From assembly GCA_964577985.1 (NCBI GenBank), contig CAZOAR010000004.1, positions 1 through 64,000 on the forward strand: 64,000 nt of DNA, in the 5' to 3' direction. The position numbers and the translations under genes are program-made. The notes beneath the pieces are model-generated. The model did not search any database, was not told the DNA's origin, and saw only the letters and a program-made list of their open reading frames with translations. Each line of letters starts with the position of its first letter. The first letter of the stretch is position 1. Source of the stretch: CAZOAR01 sp964577985. Lineage in GTDB: Bacteria; Gemmatimonadota; CAZMKB01; CAZNLH01. Shown here in pieces: positions 15,592 through 25,579 of this stretch.

Positions 15592-18045
15592 TCAAAAAAA
15601 TGAAATCGGATCGCGGTCGATGACCAGCGTGACGTCTCTTCTCGAGGCTTTCTTCGTCTTCTCCTTCAGGACACGTACAAACGGGCCGGGGTTCACGTCC
15701 TGCTTCACCTTGAAGAGAAAGTGCCAGCGGTACTCCCCCTTTATCCTCTCCACGAGACAGGGAGCGGGACCGACAACAGCAGTGTCTCCCGATTCGATTT
15801 CAAGCGTCACGGCATCCCGGACAGCCCCGGCCGCGGCGGTGACAATGTCTACTACCTTCTCCTTTGCCCGTCCCGACGCGGTAACGTTAAAGAGATGATA
15901 GAACGGCGGATAATGTGCGTCCTTCCTCTCCGCGAGTTCATCCGTTGCGAACGCGCCGTAATCGAGCCCCTCCACGCACCTGAGCACCTTGTTCTCCGGC
16001 AGAAACGTCTGGAGTACTACTTCGCCACCCCCACCTTCTCTGCCTGATCTCCCCGATACCTGGGCAAGGAGCTGAAAGGTCCTCTCCGCAGACCTCAGGT
16101 CAGGGAGGTGAATCGAGGCATCTGAGTTTACGACCCCAACGAGCGTGATCCCCGGAAAGTCGAGCCCCTTTGTGACCATCTGTGTGCCGAGAAGTATGTC
16201 CACCTCTCCATCGAGCAGTCTCCGCAGTATCCGCTCATGCGATCCTTTCAGGGATGTGCTGTCCATATCCATCCGCGCGATTCTGACGTCCGGCAACGAC
16301 TTCTTTATCTCCTCCTCCACCTGTTCGGTCCCGAGTCCTCTCAATCTGAGCCTCATACCGCTGCACGAAGGACATGCATCCGGGATTCTCTCTACATGGG
16401 AACAATAATGGCAGATAAGGGCGTTCTCGAAGCGATGATAGGTAAGGCTGATTTCGCACTGGTGACAACCGGCTACCCACCCGCAGAGAGGGCACTGCAG
16501 AAACGTGGAATGCCCCCGTCGATTGAGGAAGAGTATCGACTGCTCCGCCTTCTCGATCCTTTCGACAAGCTTTTCACCGAGTGTGTCGGATATGAACCAC
16601 GAATCTTTCCACCTCGGCTCCTCGCGCATATCCACGATCGTTATATCCGGCGTCGGCCTCGATCGATAGCGTCTCGAGAGCTCAATATAACGATATGCCC
16701 CACTACCAGCCTTCCAGAAAGATTCGAGCGATGGCGTGGCGGAACCGAGTATGACCGTGGCGTCGGTCATCTCAGCGCGCCTGACAGCGACCTCGCGAGC
16801 ATGATACCGGGGCGTCTCTTCCTGCTTGTACGTCGTTTCGTGTTCTTCATCTATCACTATGAGGCCAAGATCTTTCACCGGCAGGAATATCGCCGATCTC
16901 GCCCCGACGACCACGCGATAGTCCCCGTCCCGTACCTTTCGCCAGGCATCAAATCTCTCCCCGGCTGAGAGGGCGCTGTGAAAGAGAGCCACCGGCTGGT
17001 CGATGGCGCTGCTGATGCGCGAGACGGTCTGGGTCGTAAGAGCGATCTCCGGGACAAGCAGTATTGCGCCTCGGCCCGATGTGAGCGCCTTCTTTATCGC
17101 CTCAATATAGACTACCGTTTTCCCGCTCCCTGATACGCCATGGAGGAGGAACACCTCCTTTTTCTCCATCTCTATGGCTCTCTCTATCGCCTCGAGCGCT
17201 TCAATCTGATCCGCCTCCGGAACAAAATTTTCCCATCCCTCTCCAAACAGGCTCATCGACTTGGTGGAGACTGTTCTCAGTTCCTCTACATTCTCCACTG
17301 AAGCGAGTCCCTTCGACCTGAGCCCCTCGACTACCGAGGCGCCAAAACCGCTATTCTTCCTGAGCGTTGACACCGCTATCGCATCATCGAGACCGAGCAG
17401 ATATTCATAACATTCTCTCTGTCGCGTCGACCTGCCGAACTCGGGCGCGCCCGTTCCGTCCCATTCCAGGGCTTTAACCACCTTATGTTTCTTCTCCCTG
17501 ACCCTTTCCCCGCCGAGATACTCTTCCAGCGCCACCACACCCATATCCTCGAGGGAAGCGAGCGCCCTCCCCATTGCTCCACGCGTTATTCCGACCCTCT
17601 TCCGCAGATAATCTGCCGTAATGGGAGATTTTTCGCTCAGGATGGTGAGTATGGTCGTCATGGCGGGATTCAGGTCCCGGAGAGAGGCTGCGCCGTCCAG
17701 GAGCGAGACGCGAGTCTTTCCCTTTCTCAGCAGTCCGGCAGGCAACGCCGACTTGAGCACCATCCCCAGTGGACAGAAGTAGTAGGAAGAGATCCAGCGA
17801 CAGAGTTCCAGCATGCGGGCGTCTATCAGAGGGGTCCGATCTCGCAGCTCCAGAACCGATTTCACGTGATCAATCGTCGATGCGCCGCTGAGGTCGACCA
17901 CGAATCCCGTCATCGCGCGTCGGCGAAACGGGACAAGGACTCTCGCTCCAGCCATTATGTCATCAGACATCGCCTCCGGAACACGGTAGGTAAAAGTCCC
18001 TTCTATCGGCAGTGGAAGCGAAACGTCGGCGAAGAGGTCAGCCAT
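15592..18045 (-). CDS. priA: Primosomal protein N' (PriA replication-restart helicase)
   Basis: 817 residues from ATG 18045 (MADLFADVSLPLPIEGTFTY), where similarity begins; the frame is open further upstream but that part overlaps the preceding gene. The order is an N-terminal 3'-DNA-binding domain, winged helix, then the helicase core with Walker A HGVSGSGKT, Walker B VIDEEHETTYK, and SAT-type motif LGSATPS. The zinc-binding insert has paired cysteines (CPLCGWVAGCHQC and CHYCSHVERIPDACPSC). PriA reloads the replisome at repaired or collapsed forks. It overlaps the dgcA-like stop by 8 bp, placing it at the end of the uvrA operon. Confidence 0.97.
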   Translation of the reverse strand: MADLFADVSLPLPIEGTFTYRVPEAMSDDIMAGARVLVPFRRRAMTGFVVDLSGASTIDHVKSVLELRDRTPLIDARMLELCRWISSYYFCPLGMVLKSALPAGLLRKGKTRVSLLDGAASLRDLNPAMTTILTILSEKSPITADYLRKRVGITRGAMGRALASLEDMGVVALEEYLGGERVREKKHKVVKALEWDGTGAPEFGRSTRQRECYEYLLGLDDAIAVSTLRKNSGFGASVVEGLRSKGLASVENVEELRTVSTKSMSLFGEGWENFVPEADQIEALEAIERAIEMEKKEVFLLHGVSGSGKTVVYIEAIKKALTSGRGAILLVPEIALTTQTVSRISSAIDQPVALFHSALSAGERFDAWRKVRDGDYRVVVGARSAIFLPVKDLGLIVIDEEHETTYKQEETPRYHAREVAVRRAEMTDATVILGSATPSLESFWKAGSGAYRYIELSRRYRSRPTPDITIVDMREEPRWKDSWFISDTLGEKLVERIEKAEQSILFLNRRGHSTFLQCPLCGWVAGCHQCEISLTYHRFENALICHYCSHVERIPDACPSCSGMRLRLRGLGTEQVEEEIKKSLPDVRIARMDMDSTSLKGSHERILRRLLDGEVDILLGTQMVTKGLDFPGITLVGVVNSDASIHLPDLRSAERTFQLLAQVSGRSGREGGGGEVVLQTFLPENKVLRCVEGLDYGAFATDELAERKDAHYPPFYHLFNVTASGRAKEKVVDIVTAAAGAVRDAVTLEIESGDTAVVGPAPCLVERIKGEYRWHFLFKVKQDVNPGPFVRVLKEKTKKASRRDVTLVIDRDPISFF

Positions 18046-19069
18046 CCGCCGCCTCGGTGTATCTCTCCCTGACCCCGAGTCCCGGTTCGCGCGGGAGGAG
18101 GATCTTACCATGCTCCACGGTAACACCCGCATACGGATCCTCAAGTAACAGGAGATTTCCGTCGAGGTCGGCACAATCGACCAGGGGAGAGATGTGAGAG
18201 GCGGCTGTAATTCCTATCGAGCTCTCTATCATGCACCCCAGCATTATCCTGAGGCCGCAGGCCCTCGCCGTGTGTATCATCCTGAGTGCTTCCCATATGC
18301 CTCCGCACTTCACCAGTTTGATGTTTATGCCATCCACCTTTCCGGCCAGTTTGGGAATATCCGTGGATACCAGGACAGATTCATCGACGAAAACAGGCAC
18401 GCGTGACTTCCCGTGAAGTATGGCGTATCCCTCCATGTCCCCTGCGTAGATCGGCTGCTCAACCAGTTCGATGCCCAGGTCCGAGAGCCGGTCGATCTTT
18501 GAAATGGCCTCGGTCACGGTCCACCCGCCGTTGACGTCGACCCTGATCGGACGGTTAGTTACCTCGCGTATTGCGTGTATGATATCCATATCGGAGTCTG
18601 TCCCGAGTTTGACCTTGAGAATAGGAGAGTCCGAGGCCTCGAGTGCCTTTTCTTTCATGAGATATGGGTCATCTATCCCGAGCGTGTATGATGTCATCGG
18701 TGTCGCCATCGGGTTGAGGCCGAGGACCTTGAAGAGCGGGACGTTCATGATCTTCCCGACGAGGTCATATACCGCCATCAGCACCGCGGATTTCGCCGCC
18801 CGACTCTCCGGAATCTGCTCATCCAGTTCCCTGACGATGCTCTGTATGTCTGTGGGATTCACGCTTATTCGATCAGAGATTCGTTCGATCGCGCTCTCAA
18901 CCATCGCGGGAGTCTCGCCGAAATACTCAGATGGGGCAGCTTCCCCCAGGCCGAAACGTCCAGCATCCTCCACACGAACCAGGAGATTCTCGAATCTGAC
19001 TCCTTTACTCCTTGATATTCGGAAGATCCGCCTTGTCTTGAGGATCAGAGGAGAACACGTGATTCTCAT
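18038..19069 (-). CDS. dgcA: Enolase-superfamily racemase: N-acetyl-D-glutamate racemase (DgcA) or dipeptide epimerase
   Basis: 343 residues of the mandelate racemase/muconate-lactonizing family. Catalytic and metal residues seen: KVK (K152, K154), D178 (VDVNGGW), E204 (LVEQP), D229 (VDES) and K251 (NIKLVKCGGI). This layout fits L-Ala-D/L-Glu epimerases and the related DgcA, which racemises N-acetyl-D-glutamate. Because the gene overlaps by 4 bp a DUF1611/DgcN gene, the partner in the D-glutamate pathway, DgcA is the better inference; family knowledge says DgcN acetylates D-Glu and DgcA converts the product to the L-form. Substrate residues cannot be checked without a model. It is followed by priA with an 8-bp overlap. 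Confidence 0.85.
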   Translation of the reverse strand: MRITCSPLILKTRRIFRISRSKGVRFENLLVRVEDAGRFGLGEAAPSEYFGETPAMVESAIERISDRISVNPTDIQSIVRELDEQIPESRAAKSAVLMAVYDLVGKIMNVPLFKVLGLNPMATPMTSYTLGIDDPYLMKEKALEASDSPILKVKLGTDSDMDIIHAIREVTNRPIRVDVNGGWTVTEAISKIDRLSDLGIELVEQPIYAGDMEGYAILHGKSRVPVFVDESVLVSTDIPKLAGKVDGINIKLVKCGGIWEALRMIHTARACGLRIMLGCMIESSIGITAASHISPLVDCADLDGNLLLLEDPYAGVTVEHGKILLPREPGLGVRERYTEAADG

Positions 19070-20112
19070 CCTTTTCTCACCACCTTTCTTATCGACTCCA
19101 TCAACATGTCTACACCTGATTTTATCGGATCCGTGACCGGAAGTCCAGTCTCTTCCGCGGCTGACTCGATTGCCGCCACGGCCTCTTCCTCATCCAGATC
19201 GAAACAGTTGAGGGCAATGCCTATCACCGGAACCTTCTTTATATCAGCTATGCACCCTTCGTATATGTCGACCCACCGGCGGAGGCCTGGAAGCCGCACT
19301 CCATATCCGGGAATCTCCTTCCTCGTGGGTATATGGCAGAGTATGAACGCGTCCGGCATAGTACCGTGGATGAGTCCAAGTGTGACACCCGAATAACCGG
19401 GATGAAGGAGCGAGCCCTGTCCCTCCACAATCACGAGCTCCTTTCCTTCTGACACCCTCAATACCAGTTCCTCCGCGCTCCCCGAGACAAAATCGGCCTT
19501 GACACTGTCGACAACGGCTCCATCTCCCAGGATGTAGACGCCCGTCTGTCCGGTGGTCGCCAGGGCCGTTCTGATACCGGCCTTCCGGGCGGCCCGATAT
19601 AGCTCGAATGAGACCGTCATCTTACCAACGTTGCAGTCGGTCCCCACAGTGAGAATTACCGTAGCCTCTACATCTCTCGCCTTTCCCGTTCCGACAGTGA
19701 CAGACGGTCTCGGCCTCCGGATATCCCGGATCCTGACTCCCTTCTCCTTCGCAAGCAAAGAGATCTGCGGATCGTCACTCAAATAATCATGGAGCCCGCT
19801 GACAATGTCCAGGCGACGCTCCACAGCGCTCAGAATGATCGCTCTCCACTCTTCCGGCAGTGCTCCTCCCCTCGGCGCGATTCCGATCAGCAGTTCCGTG
19901 GGTGAGAAGGCCTCGGCCTCTTCGATGGACGCCACTACCGGTATCCCCTCGCCGATCCCGATTATCTCCGAGGCATCCATACCGGCGTGTTCACTATCCA
20001 GAAGCGCGACGACATTATCGGGTCTGTAGCGGATGACACAGCAGGCCGTCTTCGACTCAAGCACGCCTAGCGATCCCTCCACCAGCACCACGGTTCGCGT
20101 GGACCCGCTCAT
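19066..20112 (-). CDS. dgcN: DUF1611-family protein, probable D-glutamate N-acetyltransferase DgcN
   Basis: 348 residues. An N-terminal Rossmann-like half (VVALLDSEHAGMD, LLIGIAPRGGALP) precedes a P-loop domain with VGTDCNVGKMT at 156-166, TTGQTG at 186-191 and a VIVEGQGSLLHPGYSG block at 228-242. This is the DUF1611 family; characterised marine members (DgcN) transfer acetyl from acetyl-CoA to D-glutamate. Cofactor use here is inferred. The gene overlaps uvrA by 4 bp upstream and the racemase by 4 bp downstream, giving strict translational coupling of the pair. It could feed on peptidoglycan-derived D-Glu. Confidence 0.82.
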   Translation of the reverse strand: MSGSTRTVVLVEGSLGVLESKTACCVIRYRPDNVVALLDSEHAGMDASEIIGIGEGIPVVASIEEAEAFSPTELLIGIAPRGGALPEEWRAIILSAVERRLDIVSGLHDYLSDDPQISLLAKEKGVRIRDIRRPRPSVTVGTGKARDVEATVILTVGTDCNVGKMTVSFELYRAARKAGIRTALATTGQTGVYILGDGAVVDSVKADFVSGSAEELVLRVSEGKELVIVEGQGSLLHPGYSGVTLGLIHGTMPDAFILCHIPTRKEIPGYGVRLPGLRRWVDIYEGCIADIKKVPVIGIALNCFDLDEEEAVAAIESAAEETGLPVTDPIKSGVDMLMESIRKVVRKG

Positions 20113-22982
20113 CTCCGCCCTTTCAGGACCTTCTTGAGATATGACCCCGTGAATGAACCTCGCGTGCCTGCGACATCTTCGGGGGTACCAGCCACAACCA
20201 GAGAACCACCCTCATCACCACCCTCCGGGCCGAGGTCGATGACATAATCGGCCGTCTTGACAACCTCGAGGTTGTGCTCTATGACTATCACTGTATTCCC
20301 CTTGTCAACAAGGGCGTGGAGTACATTCAGAAGCGCCCTTACATCATCAAAGTGCAGACCAGTGGTCGGTTCATCCAGTATGTACAGGGTCCTGCCGGTA
20401 CCGATTTTCGCCAGCTCAGAGGCCAGCTTCACCCGCTGCGCCTCACCACCGGAGAGGGTGGTGGCCGGCTGCCCGAGCCGTATATATCCGAGACCTACCT
20501 CATTCAGGACATCGAGTTTTCTCCGGATCACCGGTACGTTCATGAAGAATTCTAGGGCTTCACCGACCGTCATGTCAAGGATATCGGCGATAGATCGCCC
20601 CTTGTATGTCACGTCGAGCGTCTCCCTGTTGTACCTCCTGCCACGACAAATCTCGCATGGGACATAGACATCCGGCAGAAAGTGCATCTCGATCTTCACC
20701 AGCCCGTCACCCCTGCACGCTTCACATCTGCCCCCCTTGACATTGAAGCTGAATCGCCCCCTGGAATATCCCCGCATCTTCGACTCCGGGAGCATCGAGA
20801 AATAGTCCCTGATCGGGGTAAAGATACCCGTGTAGGTTGCAGGATTGGATCTTGGTGTCCGGCCGATAGGAGACTGGTCGATTTCTATCACCTTGTCTAT
20901 CTGTTCAAGGCCCTCGATCGAGTCATGCTTACCCGGCCTGGCTTTCGACCGATAAAAATGGGCGGCGAGTGCCCTGTAGAGTATATCGTTCACGAGTGTA
21001 CTCTTCCCCGAACCCGATACCCCACATACCGCGATAAGGAGCCCGAGGGGGAAACAGACATCAAGGTTCTTCAGGTTGTGCTCTCTCGCCCCGTTGACCG
21101 TTATCACACCGCCGTTTCCCCTCCTTCTGGATCCTGGAACCGGAATCGACAACTTCCCGCTGAGATACCTGCCGGTCAGAGACTCCCCGCTTCCCATCAC
21201 CACTGCCGGTTTCCCGGCAGCCACGACCTCTCCACCCTGAACACCCGCGCCGGGCCCGAGGTCCACAATATAATCCGCGGCCCTGATTATCTCGTCGTCG
21301 TGCTCAACCACCACGATCGTGTTCCCCAGATCCTTCAGTCGCCTGAGTGTCTTGAGCAGATTCTCATTGTCCCTGTAGTGGAGTCCGATAGAAGGTTCAT
21401 CCAGTATGTAGAGCACACCCACCAGGTTAGTCCCGATCTGCGTGGCGAGGCGGATGCGCTGAGATTCTCCACCTGCCAGTGTGGAGGCCTGCCTGTCGAG
21501 CGTGAGATAGCCGAGCCCTACCTCGACGAGAAACTGGAGCCTTTCTGTTATCCCCCCCAATATCGGCCCCGCTATCTCCTCGCGATTCCCCTCCGGCCTG
21601 TAGGAGCCAAAGAAACTCAGAGCCTTCTTGATCGACATGGCCGTCACGCTGGCGATGCTCAACCCATCCACTCTGACCGCCAGGCTTTCCTTCTTCAGAC
21701 GGTCACCACCGCATGAGCCGCACGTCACGAGCCTCACGTATGCGCCTATCTGCTCCCTCACCCTCGCTGAGCTTGTCTCGTGATATTTCCGGCTTAACCC
21801 GGGGATGACTCCCTTAAAAGGGCGTCTGTACTCAAGCGTGTGCTCTCCGCGCCGATATTCAAAAGAGATCTCCTCGTCTGATGAGCCGTTGAGGATGACG
21901 TCGTGCACATTGTCCGGGAGCTCCCGCCAGGGTGTATCGAGGCAGAAACCATAATGCCGTGAGAGCGATTCGAGAACCGTGTCTCTCAGGTGGTCGGTCG
22001 GCACGCCCCACGGTTTCAGCGCGCCCTGCAGTAATGAACGTCCAGAATCCTCCACGAGTAGGTCCGGGTCTACCTCATGTCTCTGACCCAGGCCGTCACA
22101 CTCCGGACAGGCCCCGTAGGGGCTGTTGAAGGAAAAGATCCTCGGCTCTATCTCGGGATAGCTGATGTCGCATCTGACACAAGCGTACTTTTCACTGAAG
22201 ATGAGGTCATGCCCCGATTCGCCCGACTCCTTTCGAGGTGTTCGAGCCTGCGGACCGGCGGACCCTTCCGGTGATACCTGCACAACTCCGCCACCCATCC
22301 GAAGTGCAACCTCGACGGAATCGGCTATCCTTGCCCTGAACCTCTCTTCTCCACTGAGACGATCAACTACGAGTTCTATGTCGTGTCGAACGTTTTTCTT
22401 CAGGGCGGGAGGTTCGTTCACATCATGTATCACACCATCCACACGTGTCCGTACGAACCCCTCTCCTCTGAGCTGTTGAAAAAGTTCCCTGTACTCTCCC
22501 TTCTTCCCCCGCACCAGCGGAGAGAGGATAAGAAGACTGCCCACGTACCCCGCCTGGAGAATCGTGTCCACGATCTGGTCGACCGACTGGCGGGCTATGG
22601 GCCTCCCGCAGTTGTAGCAGAACGGCTCTCCCACACGGGCGAAGAGAAGCCGGAGATAGTCGTAGATCTCCGTAACCGTCCCGACGGTGGACCTGGGATT
22701 GTGACCAGCCCTCCTCTGTTCTATCGAGACGGCAGGCGAGAGTCCCTCGATTACATCAACATCCGGCTTTTCCATTACACCGAGGAACTGCCGCGCATAT
22801 GCGGATAGAGATTCGACGTATCTCCGCTGTCCCTCGGCATAGATGGTGTCGAACGCGAGCGAGGATTTCCCGGAACCCGAGAGCCCCGTCACAACAACGA
22901 GGCTGTTCCTCGGTATCTCGAGGTTGACGTCTTTGAGATTGTGTTCTCTCGCGCCCTTTATGACAAGCTTCTCGTATTTCAT
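20109..22982 (-). CDS. uvrA: Excinuclease ABC subunit A
   Basis: 957 residues, normal length. Two ABC ATPase halves: first Walker A GLSGSGKS at 33-40, second GVSGSGKSTL in the middle, with two LSGGE/LAGGESQR signatures. Zinc modules are seen as CVRCDISYPEIEP...CPECDGLG and CEACRGDG...CEICRGRR. UvrA finds bulky DNA lesions and loads UvrB in nucleotide excision repair. It is the first gene of the uvrA-dgcN-dgcA-priA overlap chain; the upstream gene ends in a strong terminator, so transcription should start close to the ATG although no clear promoter was seen. Confidence 0.98.
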   Translation of the reverse strand: MKYEKLVIKGAREHNLKDVNLEIPRNSLVVVTGLSGSGKSSLAFDTIYAEGQRRYVESLSAYARQFLGVMEKPDVDVIEGLSPAVSIEQRRAGHNPRSTVGTVTEIYDYLRLLFARVGEPFCYNCGRPIARQSVDQIVDTILQAGYVGSLLILSPLVRGKKGEYRELFQQLRGEGFVRTRVDGVIHDVNEPPALKKNVRHDIELVVDRLSGEERFRARIADSVEVALRMGGGVVQVSPEGSAGPQARTPRKESGESGHDLIFSEKYACVRCDISYPEIEPRIFSFNSPYGACPECDGLGQRHEVDPDLLVEDSGRSLLQGALKPWGVPTDHLRDTVLESLSRHYGFCLDTPWRELPDNVHDVILNGSSDEEISFEYRRGEHTLEYRRPFKGVIPGLSRKYHETSSARVREQIGAYVRLVTCGSCGGDRLKKESLAVRVDGLSIASVTAMSIKKALSFFGSYRPEGNREEIAGPILGGITERLQFLVEVGLGYLTLDRQASTLAGGESQRIRLATQIGTNLVGVLYILDEPSIGLHYRDNENLLKTLRRLKDLGNTIVVVEHDDEIIRAADYIVDLGPGAGVQGGEVVAAGKPAVVMGSGESLTGRYLSGKLSIPVPGSRRRGNGGVITVNGAREHNLKNLDVCFPLGLLIAVCGVSGSGKSTLVNDILYRALAAHFYRSKARPGKHDSIEGLEQIDKVIEIDQSPIGRTPRSNPATYTGIFTPIRDYFSMLPESKMRGYSRGRFSFNVKGGRCEACRGDGLVKIEMHFLPDVYVPCEICRGRRYNRETLDVTYKGRSIADILDMTVGEALEFFMNVPVIRRKLDVLNEVGLGYIRLGQPATTLSGGEAQRVKLASELAKIGTGRTLYILDEPTTGLHFDDVRALLNVLHALVDKGNTVIVIEHNLEVVKTADYVIDLGPEGGDEGGSLVVAGTPEDVAGTRGSFTGSYLKKVLKGRR

Positions 22983-23031
22983 GGACTACCGTGCCGCTTG
23001 AGTGGTGAGAAATGCCTTCCGCCAGGCTGCT

Positions 23032-23070
23032 AAAACAAGAGGGGGCGATCGGCCAGGGATCACCCCCTCT
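23032..23070 (-). terminator. Rho-independent terminator of the BNR-propeller gene
   Basis: A 13-bp stem (AGAGGGGG TGATC / GATCG CCCCCTCT, one G-U pair) with a 7-nt loop, followed on the minus strand by TGTTTT. It lies 25 bases beyond the stop codon at 23096 and separates that gene from uvrA. Confidence 0.85.
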
Positions 23071-23095
23071 ATTCCATTACAGACTGGAACCGTGC

Positions 23096-25438
23096 TTACT
23101 TCACCAGGACCATCTTCCTGGCGGCGGTATGCCCGCCGATCGAGATCCTGTAGATGTAGATGCCGGAACCCACCTTCTCTCCACTATCGGCCCTGCCGTT
23201 CCACTGAACGACGTAGTCGCCACTCTCCCTGTCGTCGTTCACCAGGGTCGTAATGAGCTGGCCGCGGACATTGTAGATCTTCATGACCACATGTTCCGCC
23301 TGCGACTGATCCTCAGGAACCGTGTACCTGATGGTCGTGGAAGGGTTGAAAGGATTCGGGTAGTTCTGGCCGAGCGCGAAGGCCTTCGGGATTCCGATCT
23401 CCCCCGGGGAACCATCGTCACCTATGCCGACCGGCGTGAAGAATCCAAGCATCAGGTTCATCAATTCGCCACGCGTTATCATGGTCGAATCGGCTGGATT
23501 GGAGCGATTGACCGACTCGAATCCGAAGCCGAGAACGATCGCCTCGGAACCCGTGTCCGTGTTCTCGACATGAACCCCACCTACTGCCCCCGAAGGAGCT
23601 ACATAGGTCACGAAAGGAACGGCGACGCTGTCAGGCGTGGCGAAGATATCCGGTGATGTCTGGTTGTTCGCCCCTCCGCCTCCGCTGATGAGCGCCTTTT
23701 CTATCTGATCGCCGAGGACGTCACCGGGGACACCAAAGAGGAGTCTCCCGATCGCGCTGGAATCTTCGAGGCTGATGTGAAGGATGTCTGTCAGGAAAGG
23801 ATCGGGACTGCCCCCGTTATCGAGGTCTTCCACGATGTTCTGACCACTGAGGATCAGCCGGCCCCCGCCATTCATGTAGTCGGTCAGGACTGCAACGTCG
23901 GCGTCCGTCATGACATCACCCGTCTCACTGCCGGACATCCAGATGACCGTGTGGTAGTGGGTGGGCCACTGGAGCTGGTCGGTAATGCTCCCCATGACCG
24001 ACATGTCCCACACGTCAAACGGGACGGCGAGAGAATCCATGGTGTTTGTATAAAAGGTGTCATAAGCCGCACCACCGTCGTCATCAACCAGCATCACCGT
24101 CGGCATGCCGATCATCAGCGATACCGTATCGGTGGAAGTGACAGCACCTCCGCTGGCGCTGATGTCGAGCTGGAAGGAGACTGAATGGGAACTCGCTCCC
24201 TGGTCGATTTCTATGACGAATGGATCCGCGCCGTTGTCGCCAGCGCTGTTCGCCGGGATATCCGGATAAGTCCCCGCACCGTCCGTAACAGTCACCGTCG
24301 GGTCATTGATCACACTGAGCGTAGCGGAGATGTCGGAACCGTCGAAGAGCCGGTTGACAAGCCCGACAGCCAGGTTGACCGTCTCACCCGGGTCCGGAAC
24401 ACCATCTCCCGAAGGTTCATCTACAACCATGTATGCCCCCGACAGATCGGGATAATAGTCGAGCCCGAAGACGCCCTGCGTCGTGCCGACCAGCACTCGT
24501 TGTCCCTGGTCGATAGCAACGGCGTTAACCCGGCCGACCGAGAGATCGCCTGTGAGCGGAAGAAACGATCCTCCGGCCAGACCCCTGATCGTAATGCCAC
24601 CCAGATGCCCGACAAAGAGATAACCCTGCGAGGCATCTATACCCAGATCATTCTGGCCAACATCGTCGGGCCATGGCAGTGGCGTCCAGTTCTCCCCCCC
24701 GTTGATGCTCTCATACATCTCGTAAACAATTACTCTCGCCGTGAAGTAGTTCGCAGTCACGAAAAGATTCATGCTGTTGAGGGGGTTTACCGCTATATTG
24801 TCTACGACAAAGCTGATCGCCGGGTTGAATCCGCTCGTTAAACGCAGCGGCCAGGTCTCACCGGCATCTGTGCTCTTGCCGATCCCATTACCTAACCGTA
24901 AACACTCATACATGATGTTGACATCGTTTGGATCGATGGCCACATCCAGGGTAGTAAGCGTGTCCTTCTGTTCTGTCAGCCGATAGAGGCCGTCCTGAGT
25001 CGCAAAAAAAGCGATCCCGCTGTTAACAGGATCGACGGCTATCGCGTCGATTTCCTTTGGCAGCGCGGTGGGCACTTCAACCCAGTTTCTGCCGCCGTCC
25101 GTGCTCCGAAAGAACTTGGCGCCGTTACCGAAGATGTTACCCTCGTCGGAGACGACGATCGCTGCAGGGTCGGAGGGAGACACCTCGATGGCCGTCATGA
25201 GCCTGCCTCCGACAGGGTTTATAAAGACGGGAGAAAAACTGGCTCCTCCGTCTGTGCTCTTGAAGACCTTGCTCGTATTGATTGCAAAGACCGATTCGGG
25301 CGCCGAGGAATTGAGGGAGATATCCGTTACATCGAGCCCCTCGAGGCCCAACGTATCCCACGACTGCGCGCGAGCGCTACCTGAAAAGGCCATCGCCAGG
25401 ATGGTCAGCAATGCTGCAAACTTCATTTTATTACCCAT
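23096..25438 (-). CDS. Large secreted BNR/VPS10-like propeller protein with type IX-like C-terminal tail
   Basis: 780 residues from ATG 25438 (GGAGG 5 bases upstream). A signal peptide (KFAALLTILAMAFSGSARAQ) is followed by repeated sialidase-type BNR units (KSTDGGASFSP, RSTDGGRNWVEV, KSTDAGETWPL, ESINGGENWTPL) through about residue 330, then an Ig-like region (GDGVPDPGETVNLAVGL), a DUF4350/GATase-like segment (VMLVDDDGGAAYDTFYTN, GGGRLILSGQN) and a final FlgD-like sorting domain with LGQNYPNPFNPSTTI, IYNVRGQ, WNGRADSGE and GIYIYRI. It is probably surface-displayed or released. Its own perfect-consensus promoter and terminator make it a single-gene unit and suggest strong expression. Confidence 0.85.
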   Translation of the reverse strand: MGNKMKFAALLTILAMAFSGSARAQSWDTLGLEGLDVTDISLNSSAPESVFAINTSKVFKSTDGGASFSPVFINPVGGRLMTAIEVSPSDPAAIVVSDEGNIFGNGAKFFRSTDGGRNWVEVPTALPKEIDAIAVDPVNSGIAFFATQDGLYRLTEQKDTLTTLDVAIDPNDVNIMYECLRLGNGIGKSTDAGETWPLRLTSGFNPAISFVVDNIAVNPLNSMNLFVTANYFTARVIVYEMYESINGGENWTPLPWPDDVGQNDLGIDASQGYLFVGHLGGITIRGLAGGSFLPLTGDLSVGRVNAVAIDQGQRVLVGTTQGVFGLDYYPDLSGAYMVVDEPSGDGVPDPGETVNLAVGLVNRLFDGSDISATLSVINDPTVTVTDGAGTYPDIPANSAGDNGADPFVIEIDQGASSHSVSFQLDISASGGAVTSTDTVSLMIGMPTVMLVDDDGGAAYDTFYTNTMDSLAVPFDVWDMSVMGSITDQLQWPTHYHTVIWMSGSETGDVMTDADVAVLTDYMNGGGRLILSGQNIVEDLDNGGSPDPFLTDILHISLEDSSAIGRLLFGVPGDVLGDQIEKALISGGGGANNQTSPDIFATPDSVAVPFVTYVAPSGAVGGVHVENTDTGSEAIVLGFGFESVNRSNPADSTMITRGELMNLMLGFFTPVGIGDDGSPGEIGIPKAFALGQNYPNPFNPSTTIRYTVPEDQSQAEHVVMKIYNVRGQLITTLVNDDRESGDYVVQWNGRADSGEKVGSGIYIYRISIGGHTAARKMVLVK

Positions 25439-25579
25439 AACACCTCCATGGAACCGCTGATATCGTAGCAAGTTAATAGTCTTCCGAACGGGGTCTCGTG
25501 CTGACCCAGGTGAATTATCCCCCCTTTCAGCGCAGTAGATACATGCAGCTCGGCTAATGATACCAAGAAGAGTATCACC

